Shown here: piece after piece, positions 7,575-16,665 of the stretch | How the letters are laid out: every line of letters starts with the position of its first letter | Numbering within the stretch: the first letter of the stretch is position 1 | Assembly: GCF_012927085.1 (NCBI RefSeq) | Contig: NZ_JABBFX010000002.1 | Coordinates: forward strand, 930,001-994,000 | Direction: 5' to 3' | Length of the DNA: 64,000 bases | DNA from: Ramlibacter agri | Lineage (GTDB): Bacteria; Pseudomonadota; Gammaproteobacteria; Burkholderiales; Burkholderiaceae_C | The notes under the pieces: generated by a model | The model's database searches: none | The model's input: only the letters and a program-made list of their open reading frames with translations | Told to the model about the DNA's origin: nothing | Translations under genes and position numbers: made by a program

Positions 7575-10433
7575 ATGCTGGACCACCTGAAAGCCGAGGA
7601 CTACGGCACGCCCAAGCGCGAGTCCGAACAGGAAGTGACCCTGGAGATCGACGGCGCGTCGGTCACCGTGCCCAAGGGCACTTCGCTGATGCGCGCCGCC
7701 GTCGGAGCCGGCAGGCGCGTGCCCAAGCTGTGCGCCACCGACAGCGTGGAGCCCTTCGGCTCCTGCCGCCTCTGCCTGGTGGAGGTCGAGGGCCGCAAGG
7801 GCTTCCCGGCCTCCTGCACCACGCCGGCCGAAGCCGGCATGAAGGTGCGCACGCAGACGCCGCGCCTGCAGGAGTTGCGCAAGGGCGTGATGGAGCTCTA
7901 CATCTCCGACCATCCGCTGGATTGCCTGACCTGCAGCGCCAACGGCAACTGCGAGCTGCAGGACATGGCCGGCGTCACCGGCCTGCGAAACGTGCGCTAC
8001 GGCTTCAAGGGCGCCAACCACCTCGACGCGAAGAAGGACGAATCGAATCCCTACTTCACCTACGACGCATCGAAGTGCATCGTCTGCAGCCGCTGCGTGC
8101 GCGCCTGCGAGGAGCAGCAAGGGACTTTCGCGCTGACCATCAGCGGCCGCGGCTTCGAGTCGCGCGTGTCGCCGGGCCAGGACCAGCCCTTCATGGAAAG
8201 CGAGTGCGTCAGCTGCGGCGCCTGCGTCGAAGCCTGCCCCACGGCGACCCTGCAGGAAAAGACGGTCATCGAGCTGGGCCAGCCGGAACACAGCGTGCTG
8301 ACCACCTGCGCCTACTGCGGCGTGGGCTGCGGCTTCAAGGCGGAGATGAAGGGCAACCAGGTCGTGCGCATGGTGCCCTGGAAGGACGGCAAGGCCAACG
8401 AAGGCCACTCGTGCATCAAGGGCCGCTTCGCCTGGGGCTATGCGACGCACCAGGACCGCATCACCAAGCCCATGATCCGCAAGAGCATCACCGAGCCCTG
8501 GCGCGAGGTGAGCTGGGAAGAGGCCATCGGCTACGCCGCGTCCGAGTTCCGGCGCATCCAGGCCAGGCACGGGCGCGAGTCCATTGGCGGCATCACTTCC
8601 TCGCGCTGCACCAACGAAGAGACCTACCTCGTGCAGAAGCTGGTGCGCGCGGCCTTCGGCAACAACAACGTCGACACCTGCGCCCGCGTCTGCCACTCGC
8701 CCACCGGCTATGGCCTGGGCCAGACCTTCGGCACGTCCGCCGGCACCCAGACCTTCAAGTCGGTCGAGAAGAGCGACGTCATCCTGGTGATCGGCGCCAA
8801 CCCGGCGGCCGCCCACCCGGTGTTCGCCTCGCGCATGAAGAAGCGGCTGCGCCAGGGCGCCAAGCTGATCGTCATCGACCCGCGGCAGATCGACCTGGTG
8901 AAGTCGCCGCACATCCAGGCGGCCTTCCACCTGCAGCTGCGGCCGGGGACCAACGTCGCCCTGGTCAGCGCGCTGGCGCACGTGGTCGTGACCGAAGGCC
9001 TGCTGGCGCAGGACTACATCGCCGAGCGCTGCGACGAGAAGTCGTTCCTGCAATGGCAGGAGTTCGTCGCCCGGCCGGAGAACTCGCCCGAGGCGATGGA
9101 AGCCATCACCGGCGTTCCCGCGGACCTGGTGCGCGGGGCTGCACGCCTGTACGCCACCGGCGGCAACGCTGCCATCTACTACGGCCTAGGCGTGACCGAG
9201 CACGCGCAGGGCTCGACGATGGTGATGGGCATCGCCAACCTCGCCATGGCCACGGGCAACGTGGGCCGCGAGGGCGTGGGCGTCAACCCGCTGCGCGGCC
9301 AGAACAACGTGCAAGGCAGCTGCGACATGGGCAGCTTCCCGCACGAGCTGCCCGGCTACCGCCACATCTCCGACAGCACGGTACGCGGCACTTTCGAGGC
9401 CGCGTGGGGCGTGGCGCTCGACGCCGAGCCCGGCCTGCGCATCCCCAACATGTTCCATGCGGCGCTGGCCGGCAGCTTCAAGGGCCTGTACTGCGAGGGC
9501 GAGGACATCGTGCAGTCCGACCCCGACACGCAGCACGTGGCGGCGGCGCTTTCGGCTATGGAATGCATCGTGGTGCAGGACATCTTCCTGAACGAGACGG
9601 CCAAGTACGCGCATGTGTTCCTGCCCGGCTCCTCCTTCCTGGAGAAGGACGGCACCTTCACGAATGCCGAGCGCCGCATCTCGATGGTGCGCAAGGTGAT
9701 GAAGCCGCTGGGCGGCTACGCCGACTGGGAGGTGACGCAGCTGCTGTCGAACGCGCTGGGCTACCCGATGGAGTACACCCATCCGCGCGAGATCATGGCG
9801 GAGATCGCGGCGCTGACGCCCACCTTCGCCGGCGTGACCTACGAGAAGATCGCGCAGCACGGCAGCGTGCAGTGGCCTTGCAACGAGGAGACCGGCGAGC
9901 TGGGCACGCCGATCATGCACGTGGGCCAGTTCGTGCGCGGCAAGGGACGCTTCCTGATCACCAGGTACGTGGCCAGCGACGAGAAGGTCACCTTGAAGTA
10001 CCCGCTGCTGCTGACGACGGGCCGCATCCTGTCGCAATACAACGTGGGCGCGCAAACGCGGCGCACGCCCAACAGCCAGTGGCACAGCGAGGACCGGCTG
10101 GAGATCCATCCGCACGACGCCGAGGACCGCGGCATCCAGGACGGCGACTGGGTCGGCATCTCCAGCCGGGCCGGCGAGACGGTGCTGCGCGCGCTGGTCA
10201 CCGAGCGCATCCAGCCGGGCGTGGTCTACACCACCTTCCACTTCCCGGAGTCGGGCGCCAACGTCATCACCACCGACAGCTCCGACTGGGCGACCAACTG
10301 CCCCGAGTACAAGGTGACGGCGGTGCAGGTGCTGCCGGTGGCGCAGCCCTCGGAGTGGCAGCAGGCCTATGCGCGCTTCAACCGCGAGCAGCTGGGCCAC
10401 CTGGAGGCGGCTTCGGCCGTCACCGGCAAATGA
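7575..10433 (+). CDS. fdsA: NAD-dependent formate dehydrogenase alpha (catalytic) subunit
   Basis: This is the catalytic subunit of the soluble formate dehydrogenase (952 residues; C. necator FdsA is about 959). A NuoG-like N-terminus binds [2Fe-2S] (Cys53/64/67/81) and a His-Cys3 cluster (His113, Cys117/120/126). Two ferredoxin-type clusters follow (Cys168/171/174/178 and 211/214/217/221). The molybdopterin domain has its own [4Fe-4S] cluster (Cys245/248/252/280). The Mo/W ligand is Cys373 in RVCHSPT, not selenocysteine, in contrast to the divergent fdoG. The start at 7575 follows AAAGGAG with a short spacer; upstream in-frame sequence overlaps fdsB and is not coding. The C-terminal MGD-binding domain is complete, and the stop overlaps fdhD. 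Confidence 0.95.
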   Translation: MLDHLKAEDYGTPKRESEQEVTLEIDGASVTVPKGTSLMRAAVGAGRRVPKLCATDSVEPFGSCRLCLVEVEGRKGFPASCTTPAEAGMKVRTQTPRLQELRKGVMELYISDHPLDCLTCSANGNCELQDMAGVTGLRNVRYGFKGANHLDAKKDESNPYFTYDASKCIVCSRCVRACEEQQGTFALTISGRGFESRVSPGQDQPFMESECVSCGACVEACPTATLQEKTVIELGQPEHSVLTTCAYCGVGCGFKAEMKGNQVVRMVPWKDGKANEGHSCIKGRFAWGYATHQDRITKPMIRKSITEPWREVSWEEAIGYAASEFRRIQARHGRESIGGITSSRCTNEETYLVQKLVRAAFGNNNVDTCARVCHSPTGYGLGQTFGTSAGTQTFKSVEKSDVILVIGANPAAAHPVFASRMKKRLRQGAKLIVIDPRQIDLVKSPHIQAAFHLQLRPGTNVALVSALAHVVVTEGLLAQDYIAERCDEKSFLQWQEFVARPENSPEAMEAITGVPADLVRGAARLYATGGNAAIYYGLGVTEHAQGSTMVMGIANLAMATGNVGREGVGVNPLRGQNNVQGSCDMGSFPHELPGYRHISDSTVRGTFEAAWGVALDAEPGLRIPNMFHAALAGSFKGLYCEGEDIVQSDPDTQHVAAALSAMECIVVQDIFLNETAKYAHVFLPGSSFLEKDGTFTNAERRISMVRKVMKPLGGYADWEVTQLLSNALGYPMEYTHPREIMAEIAALTPTFAGVTYEKIAQHGSVQWPCNEETGELGTPIMHVGQFVRGKGRFLITRYVASDEKVTLKYPLLLTTGRILSQYNVGAQTRRTPNSQWHSEDRLEIHPHDAEDRGIQDGDWVGISSRAGETVLRALVTERIQPGVVYTTFHFPESGANVITTDSSDWATNCPEYKVTAVQVLPVAQPSEWQQAYARFNREQLGHLEAASAVTGK

Positions 10434-11260
10434 AGCCCTTCGATGCACCACTGGCGCCGCCGGCCGGCGTGCGCGCGCTGGCCGTGAGCCAGCGGCGCGG
10501 CGCGGAGCTGCGCGAGACGCAGGACTGGGTGGCCGAGGAAGTGCCGGTGGCGCTGGAGTACAACGGCCTGTCGCATGCCGTGATGCTGGCGACGCCGGCG
10601 GACCTGGAGGACTTCGCCCTGGGCTTCTCGTTCACCGAGGACCTGGTCGATTCGCCTTCCGACGTGCGTGACATCGAGGTCGTCGAAGGCGAGCTCGGGA
10701 TCACCGTGCGGCTGGAGATCGCTTCTTCGTGCTTCGTGCGGCTGAAGGAGCGGCGGCGCAGCCTGGCCGGCCGCACCGGCTGCGGGCTGTGCGGCGCGGA
10801 GAGCCTGCCTCAGGCGGTGCGGCGTCCGCCGGTCTTGCAGTCTGCGGCATGTTTCGATGCCATTGCCGTCAGGTTGGCCATGGAAGCCTTGCGCGAACGG
10901 CAACCGCTTCATGCGGCCAGCGGTGCTTCGCATGCCGCTGCATTTGCCGATTGTTCTGGCGCGTTGCGGGTCGTGCGCGAAGACGTCGGCCGCCATAACG
11001 CGCTGGACAAGCTGGCGGGCGCGATGTTGCGTGAGCGGCGCGACGCGTCTTCCGGCTTCGTCGCCGTCACCAGCCGCGCGAGCTACGAGATGGCGGGCAA
11101 GACGGCTCGTCTCGGCGCGCCCCTGCTGGCAGCCGTCTCCGGCGTCACGGCCCTCGCCGTCGAAGTTTCAGAGGAAGCGGGCCTGTGCCTGGCCGGCTTC
11201 GCCCGGGGCGACAGCCTCAACCTTTACGCGCACCCGCAGCGCATCCGCCATGGAAAGTGA
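10430..11260 (+). CDS. fdhD: formate dehydrogenase sulfurtransferase FdhD (FdsC)
   Basis: FdhD moves sulfur from the cysteine desulfurase to the Mo-bis-MGD cofactor and is needed for active formate dehydrogenase. The 276-residue product has the functional CxxC loop (TGCGLCGAES, Cys118 and Cys121) and the conserved VREDVGRHNALDK segment. The start overlaps the fdsA stop by four bases. In fds operons this gene is called fdsC. It probably also serves the selenocysteine enzyme encoded on the other side, because no second copy is seen in the window. Confidence 0.94.
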   Translation: MKPFDAPLAPPAGVRALAVSQRRGAELRETQDWVAEEVPVALEYNGLSHAVMLATPADLEDFALGFSFTEDLVDSPSDVRDIEVVEGELGITVRLEIASSCFVRLKERRRSLAGRTGCGLCGAESLPQAVRRPPVLQSAACFDAIAVRLAMEALRERQPLHAASGASHAAAFADCSGALRVVREDVGRHNALDKLAGAMLRERRDASSGFVAVTSRASYEMAGKTARLGAPLLAAVSGVTALAVEVSEEAGLCLAGFARGDSLNLYAHPQRIRHGK

Positions 11261-11495
11261 AAGCCTGGTCCGCATGGCCAACCGCATCGGCGACTTTTTC
11301 GAATCCTTCCCGGACCGCGAAGAAGCGCTGGACGGCATCGCCAACCACATCCGCAAGTTCTGGGAGCCGCGCATGCGCACGCAGCTGCTGGCGGCGATCG
11401 ATGCGGGGGATTCGGGGTTGCGGCCGGAGGTTCTCGAAGCAATAGCACGGCATCGCGCCATGTTGACACCTGCCCGGCCGGTGCCGACCGCGTAG
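11250..11495 (+). CDS. fdsD: formate dehydrogenase delta subunit FdsD
   Basis: This small accessory subunit of 81 residues is found only in fds-type operons and is required for assembly or activity of the enzyme. It begins MESESLVRMANRIGDFFE and contains the family-typical IANHIRKFWEPRM segment. The first 11 bases overlap the end of fdhD, so translation is coupled. Its TAG stop lies inside the hairpin repeat at 11493, which probably ends the operon transcript. Confidence 0.9.
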   Translation: MESESLVRMANRIGDFFESFPDREEALDGIANHIRKFWEPRMRTQLLAAIDAGDSGLRPEVLEAIARHRAMLTPARPVPTA

Positions 11496-11561
11496 GGTGC
11501 GCAGCTTGCTGCGCACCATGCGAAGCGTTTCGTGCGGTGCGCAGCGGAGCTGCGCACCTTA
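11493..11561. repeat. double-hairpin intergenic repeat, copy 1
   Basis: Two hairpins built on GGTGCGCAGC/GCTGCGCACC are separated by about 20 bases. The outer ends are TAGGGTGCGCAGC and, on the other side, GCTGCGCACCTTA. A second copy of the same design is at 35214-35286. It sits between convergent genes, supplies the stop codon of fdsD (TAG) on one side and of the clpP-like gene (TAA) on the other, and probably acts as a bidirectional transcription terminator. Confidence 0.8.
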
Positions 11562-12170
11562 CGGGTGGATATCCGTCTTCTGGTTGATGATCCGCCCCAC
11601 CAGGCCGTACTCGATCGCCTCTTCCGCCGACAGCCAGCGGTCACGCTCGATGTCCAGGGCCACCTGGTCGTAGGACTGGCCGGTGGCGTCGGAGATGGTC
11701 TTGGCGATGCGTTCGCGCGCCTTGATGATTTCCTGGGCGTGGATCGCGATGTCGCTGGCCGGGCCGCCGGCGCCGCCGGACGGTTGGTGGATCAGGAAGC
11801 GCGTGTTGGGCGTGCAGAAGCGGCGCTCCTTGGGCACGGACAGGTACAGGTGGGTGGCGGCGCTGCCCACCCAGCCGGTGCCGATCATGTTCACCGGCGA
11901 GCTGATGAAGCGCACCATGTCATGGATGGCGTCGCCCGACTCCAGGTGGCCGCCCGGCGAGCTGACCAGCATGTCGATGGGCATGTTGGACTCGGCGTCC
12001 AGCGCCAGCAGGCGGCGCGCGACGTCGGCCGCCAGCGTGTCGGTGACGGTGCCGAACACCAGCACCATGCGCGCCTTGAAGGCCTTCTCTTCCAGGAACG
12101 AGGTCCGCGGCTCGTGCACGGGCGCCTGGCCGGCTTCCCGTTCCTCTTCGGGGGAGTGCATGTGGTTCAT
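11559..12170 (-). CDS. ClpP-family serine protease paralogue
   Basis: This 203-residue protein has the ClpP fold. The catalytic triad is at Ser103 (GWVGSAAT), His128 (FLIHQPSGG) and Asp177 (ERDRWLSAEEA), each offset by exactly six from the mature E. coli ClpP numbers. The Ser loop GSAATHLYL differs from the usual QAASMGAFL. The gene is not beside clpX or tig, so it is probably a second, specialised ClpP rather than the housekeeping one. The ATG at 12170 is chosen; upstream in-frame sequence lies inside the sensor-kinase gene. Partner chaperone and substrates are unknown. Related annotations call this family ATP-dependent Clp protease proteolytic subunit. Confidence 0.85.
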   Translation of the reverse strand: MNHMHSPEEEREAGQAPVHEPRTSFLEEKAFKARMVLVFGTVTDTLAADVARRLLALDAESNMPIDMLVSSPGGHLESGDAIHDMVRFISSPVNMIGTGWVGSAATHLYLSVPKERRFCTPNTRFLIHQPSGGAGGPASDIAIHAQEIIKARERIAKTISDATGQSYDQVALDIERDRWLSAEEAIEYGLVGRIINQKTDIHP

Positions 12171-12202
12171 GGAGCGCAGTGTCCCACAACCGCGGCCCGG
12201 CT

Positions 12203-14905
12203 TCACTTGGACTCGAGCCGGACCCTCACCAGGTGCTCGCGCATCGCCGCGATGATGTGCTCCAGCTCGGTCGCCGGCGCCGTCAGCGCATCGCGTTCCA
12301 GCAGCCGGCTCTGGCGCGCCGCCCATTCGAGGCCCATGGTCGCCAGGCCGCCCTTGGCCCGGTGCGCCAGGAACTGCAGGTCCTCGCGGTCGCCGGCGGC
12401 CAGCGCGCGCGCCATCGCCTCCACCGTGTCGCGCTGGTAGCTCATGAGGTCGGGGAAGAACTCGACCCACTCGGGATCGACGACGACGATCTCGTCCGCC
12501 GGCCTGGCCGGCTCGTGCGGCGGGATGGCCAGCCCGTCGGCTTCCGAAGGCGGCAAGCCGGCCTCCAGCTCGCGCAGGGTCGCCAGCAGGTGCTCGCGGC
12601 TGACCGGCTTGACGAGGAAGCGGTCGGCGCCGGCCTGCAGCGCCCGCGCGGTGGACGCCTCGTCGTCATTGCCCGACAACATGACCACCGCGCAGCGCGG
12701 CCGGCCATGCACGGCTTCCTGCTCGCGCACCCAGCGCACCGTGTCCACGCCGCTGCGCAAGGGCATTTCCATGTCCAGCAGCAGGAAGTCCGGCCAGTGC
12801 CGGCCCATGGACTCCACGGCGGCCTGGCCGTTGGCGGCGGTCTCCACCGTGAAGGGCGGGCTGGGCAGCAGGCGGCGCGTCACCAGCCGCATGAATTCGT
12901 CGTCGTCCACCAGCAGCACCGTGCGCGGCGGCACGCCGTCCAGGGCCAGCGCCGGCTGGTCGATCGGCAGCATGGGCAGCGGCGCCGGCGGCTCGCCCTT
13001 CAGCGGGGGCAGCGTGAGCGTGAGCGTGGTGCCTTCGGCCGGATCCGTGCGCATGGCCAGTTCGCCCTGCTGCGCCCGCGCCATCAGCCGCGCCGAATAG
13101 GTGCCCAGGCCGGTGCCGCCGCTCTTGCCGCTGGTCACGTATTTTTCGAAGAACTGGGCCGCGATCTCCGGCGGCACCTGCCCGGGGTTGTGCACGGTCA
13201 CCGTCACGGGGTCGCCGCCCGCCAGCGCCAGCGACACGCGCTTGCCCGGGCCGGCCGCCTCCACCGCGTTCTTCACCAGGTTGGCGATGATGGAGTAGCA
13301 CAGCAGCTCCTCGCCGCGCACGTAGATGGGCGCGTGGCCGGAACCCTGGGAGAACAGCGTGACGGCATTGGCGTCGGCGAACGGGTGCAGGTCCACCAGC
13401 ACGCGGGTGACCACCTGGCGCAGGTCCACCGGCTGCGCCCGCAGGTCGTAGTTGCCGGTCTCCATCTTGAACAGGCCCAGCGACAGGTTGACCATCTCCA
13501 GCATGCGCAGTGCCGCGCGCTGCAGCACGCCCACCAGCTCGCGCTGGTCGGCCGTGAGCCGGTCCTCGTCGCGCAGCAGGCGCGCTGCGCCGAGGATGCT
13601 GTTCAGCGGCGTCTTCAGGTCGTGCCGCGACATGCGCTCGACATCCTCGCGCAGCCTCGCGTTCTCCTCCAGCGTGCGGCTGCGCTCCTCGGCGTTGAGC
13701 GCCTTGGTGAGGCGCCGGGCGATGACGACAGCCGGCGACAGCATGAACAGCGCGAAGCCGATCGGCGCGAACTTCTTGTCCGGACCCGGCGCGTCGATGA
13801 GCAGCAGGTCGGCCACGAGCGCCGCGAAGATGGCCAGCATGCCGGCCAGCAGCACCCGCGCATCCGTGCGCGCGCTCCGCCCGGCGCGCACCATGGCTAC
13901 CGCGATGTAGATGGCCACGATCACGGCGATGGCCTGGCCCGGCACCACCACGTACGAATACTGCCCCGGTCGCAGCGCCAGCACCGCCACCGCGCCCAGC
14001 CCCAGGCCGGCCAGCACCAGCTGCACGGCGCGGCGGTGGATCTCCGCCGGGAACAGCCCGCGCAGGGTCAGGAAGAACAGCGCCATCGACGCGATCCAGC
14101 TCAGGTACTCCACGCGCATGTACGGGTACCAGGCCACCTGCGGGCCGAAGAAGCGCAGGAACAGGCGCTCGCCGATCATGTCGGTGTAGATGGCCATGCA
14201 CACGCAGAACAGGCCGAAGACCAATGGCGCCATTTCGCGCCGGCGCACCGTGAAGAAGATCAGGCTCAGCCCGCCCGTGATCAGGTAGGCGGCCAGCAGC
14301 ACGGTGTCGTAGATGATCCGCCGCTCGCGGGCGCGCTCCAGCACGTCGACCGTGCCGACCATCATGGGCCGCACGAAGCCACCGGCGCGGTGGTCGAAAT
14401 TGGAGATGTGCAGCGTCAGCCGCAGCGGGCAGGCAAACACGCGCGTGACGGGGACCCGGCTGTACACCGCGGGCCAGCTGCGCTCGCGGTCAGGGCCCGG
14501 CTCGCCGTGCGCGGCGACTTCCTCGCCGTTGATGTACAGGCGCGAAGCGGTGCGCTGGCCGTTCACCTCCACCGCCAACGAGCGGCCGGCCGGGCAATCG
14601 ACCTGCAGCGCGTAAGTGCCCCAGCCGTTCTCGCCGGGCGGCTTGCCGTCCACCGTCAGGTCGTTCCAGCTGGAAGGCACCGGCGCGAAGGCGCTCGTGG
14701 GCAGGCCCTGCCAATGGGGATCGACGAAGCGATGCCAGGCAAAGCCCCATTCGCCCTGCAGCGGCAGCGGCTCGTCCGGCACCCACGCCAGTTCCAGCCG
14801 GCCCGCCATCGCCGCCGGCAAGGTGTGGTCGGCCGCGGCCGGGCCGGCGGCCAGCAGGAACAGCAAGGCAAGAAAAGAGGCTAGCAAGCCCCGGCCGAAC
14901 GACAT
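12203..14905 (-). CDS. hybrid sensor histidine kinase with 7TMR-DISM sensor, receiver and HPt
   Basis: This 900-residue phosphorelay protein carries all modules in one chain. A signal peptide (1-25) is followed by a periplasmic jelly-roll (7TMR-DISM extracellular-like, about 40-190) and seven membrane helices (about 200-400). Next come HisKA with phospho-His428 (SRHDLKTPLN) and HATPase_c (to about 635; SGGTGLGTYSARL as G box). A receiver has phospho-acceptor Asp712 (LLLDMEMP), and an HPt domain has His849 (AHRAKGGLA). The 7TMR-DISM fold usually senses carbohydrate or other small ligands outside the membrane. The stand-alone receiver at 16666-17052 is a candidate final acceptor, as an HPt domain needs one; a tannase gene lies between them. 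Confidence 0.88.
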   Translation of the reverse strand: MSFGRGLLASFLALLFLLAAGPAAADHTLPAAMAGRLELAWVPDEPLPLQGEWGFAWHRFVDPHWQGLPTSAFAPVPSSWNDLTVDGKPPGENGWGTYALQVDCPAGRSLAVEVNGQRTASRLYINGEEVAAHGEPGPDRERSWPAVYSRVPVTRVFACPLRLTLHISNFDHRAGGFVRPMMVGTVDVLERARERRIIYDTVLLAAYLITGGLSLIFFTVRRREMAPLVFGLFCVCMAIYTDMIGERLFLRFFGPQVAWYPYMRVEYLSWIASMALFFLTLRGLFPAEIHRRAVQLVLAGLGLGAVAVLALRPGQYSYVVVPGQAIAVIVAIYIAVAMVRAGRSARTDARVLLAGMLAIFAALVADLLLIDAPGPDKKFAPIGFALFMLSPAVVIARRLTKALNAEERSRTLEENARLREDVERMSRHDLKTPLNSILGAARLLRDEDRLTADQRELVGVLQRAALRMLEMVNLSLGLFKMETGNYDLRAQPVDLRQVVTRVLVDLHPFADANAVTLFSQGSGHAPIYVRGEELLCYSIIANLVKNAVEAAGPGKRVSLALAGGDPVTVTVHNPGQVPPEIAAQFFEKYVTSGKSGGTGLGTYSARLMARAQQGELAMRTDPAEGTTLTLTLPPLKGEPPAPLPMLPIDQPALALDGVPPRTVLLVDDDEFMRLVTRRLLPSPPFTVETAANGQAAVESMGRHWPDFLLLDMEMPLRSGVDTVRWVREQEAVHGRPRCAVVMLSGNDDEASTARALQAGADRFLVKPVSREHLLATLRELEAGLPPSEADGLAIPPHEPARPADEIVVVDPEWVEFFPDLMSYQRDTVEAMARALAAGDREDLQFLAHRAKGGLATMGLEWAARQSRLLERDALTAPATELEHIIAAMREHLVRVRLESK

Positions 14906-14932
14906 CCGGACAGTGTAGGGCCGCCGCTCGGC

Positions 14933-16663
14933 CTAAGGTCGCGATTCCCGGCACTGATAGCTGCTGGCTGCCGCCGGATCGCCGCCGATGAAGTGCGGAT
15001 AGGCCGGGTAGCGGCACATCGGGCGCGAAGCCTGCAGCGTGAACGGCGGCACCGGCAGCCTGGACACCTGCACCAGCGCGTCGTACGGCGCGTCGTCCAG
15101 CGTGACCCACCGGTCCAGCGGCTCCAGCAGGTCCACCATCGTGGCAACCGGCGCACCGGTGGTGACGCTGGCGGCGGGCCCGCTGTGCGTGGAAGCGGGG
15201 GAAATATAAAGGCGCATCGAGCGCTCCACCGCCGCGTCACCCAGCTTGGCGCGCACAGCCTGGAAGTAATCGATGCCAGCCTGCGGGCTCTGCGCCAGGT
15301 CGCCCATGTTCTCGCGAAGGATCAGCTTGCCGCCGCGCGCGAAGAAGGCCGACAGATCCGGGTTGCTGGAATCGAGGATGGCCGAAACCTGCTCCAGCCG
15401 CGGCCGGAAGTTTTCGGGCCGATAGGTGCGCACGTCGAAGTTGCCGTCGCGTACCACGAAATACTTCACGTAGTTGGAGCCGTACAGCCAGTACTGCGCC
15501 GCGCTGCGCGCGTCGGGCGGCTCGGTGGGCACGGCCGCGCCGGTGGCCCAGCGCGTCATGGTGGGCAGCACCGGATCGGGCGTGGTCTCGTTGCCGTAGA
15601 ACCAGCCGGGGTAGACCTGCCGCCCGTTGGCCAGGGGAAACGGAAAGTTGTACGGCCGGTGCACCGAATCGACCACGGCGATCTGCGCATCCGACAGGCA
15701 GTTGTCGCCCGTGTCGGCGCCGCCGGTGCAGCGCAGCGCCCGCAAGTCCACCTGGCGCGGGCAGGCGAGATAGTTGTTGACGACGCCGTCGGCCAGGCCG
15801 TCGAGCGCGTCGCAGCGCTGCGCCACGTAGCTGGCCAGCGTGCGCACCTTGGCCGGCGACAACCAGCCGCCTTCGAACTGCGGCACCGAGCGCGGGATAT
15901 ACGACTGGAACAGCATCGACAGCTGCACCACCGGCACCACGCTGACCACGCCGTCGTAGTCGGCGGGGAAGCGCTGCGCCATCGTCAGGCCTTCGCGGCC
16001 GCCTTCGGAGCCGCCGAAGTAGTAGATGCGCGCCGGCTTGCGCCCGTAGTAGGTGCGCATGACGGCCACAGCGACGTCGCGCACCTTCTTGTACGAGGCG
16101 AAGGCGTAGTTGGCCAGCATCTCGTCGTTGAGGCCGAACTGGCCGATGGCGTTGGGCGCGAAGCTGGCGGCCTGGTGGCCCGAGTCGGTGCCCAGCGTAA
16201 CGTAGCCGCGCGTGAGCGGCGGCGCGTCGTCCGGGGCGGCGTCGCGCAGCGGCGCGAGGCCGGTGACCAGCGTGCCGTTGTAGCCGCCACCGCCGTACTG
16301 CACGGCCTTGCCGTTCCAGCTGCTGGGCAGGTTGACCTGGAACTGGATGTCCTGCGCCGCCTTGTCCACGGGTGCGATGCGGCCCACCACCCGGCAGTGC
16401 TCGGGGCTCGCAGCCGTATACGAAGTGCCTTCTGCCAGCGCGCCGGCGGCCGGCACGTAGGCGGCGGAGGTGATGACCGCGTTGCCGCTGGGCAAGCCGA
16501 TGGCGTCGGCGGGAATGGTGCGCCCGGCGAGCGTCGGGCAGGCCACGGACGGGAAGATGGAGCCCGAAGCGACGGGCACGTGGCCGGGCACGAAACCCGG
16601 CGCACTGCAGGAAGCGCAGGCCGCGGCGGCCAGCAGCAGCAAGGCGGACAGCGGTGCCCGCAT
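14933..16663 (-). CDS. tannase/feruloyl esterase family lipoprotein
   Basis: This secreted alpha/beta-hydrolase has 576 residues. The N-terminus MRAPLSALLLLAAAACASC is a lipoprotein signal. The nucleophile elbow is YFGGSEGGREG (Ser in G-x-S-x-G). The tannase lid and calcium-loop-like region contains CDALDGLADGVVNN, and the likely catalytic histidine is in SPASTHSGPAA near the C-terminus. The family hydrolyses gallate or ferulate esters from plant phenolics; the exact substrate is unknown. The chosen start excludes 22 arginine-rich residues that would overlap the receiver gene. It lies two bases after the receiver stop, so the two genes are probably one transcript. Confidence 0.85.
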   Translation of the reverse strand: MRAPLSALLLLAAAACASCSAPGFVPGHVPVASGSIFPSVACPTLAGRTIPADAIGLPSGNAVITSAAYVPAAGALAEGTSYTAASPEHCRVVGRIAPVDKAAQDIQFQVNLPSSWNGKAVQYGGGGYNGTLVTGLAPLRDAAPDDAPPLTRGYVTLGTDSGHQAASFAPNAIGQFGLNDEMLANYAFASYKKVRDVAVAVMRTYYGRKPARIYYFGGSEGGREGLTMAQRFPADYDGVVSVVPVVQLSMLFQSYIPRSVPQFEGGWLSPAKVRTLASYVAQRCDALDGLADGVVNNYLACPRQVDLRALRCTGGADTGDNCLSDAQIAVVDSVHRPYNFPFPLANGRQVYPGWFYGNETTPDPVLPTMTRWATGAAVPTEPPDARSAAQYWLYGSNYVKYFVVRDGNFDVRTYRPENFRPRLEQVSAILDSSNPDLSAFFARGGKLILRENMGDLAQSPQAGIDYFQAVRAKLGDAAVERSMRLYISPASTHSGPAASVTTGAPVATMVDLLEPLDRWVTLDDAPYDALVQVSRLPVPPFTLQASRPMCRYPAYPHFIGGDPAAASSYQCRESRP

Positions 16664-16665
16664 GC

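Noticed and set aside
12179..14884. About 900-codon open frame opposite the hybrid sensor kinase
   Set aside because: Shadow of the kinase gene, low-complexity composition, no domain.
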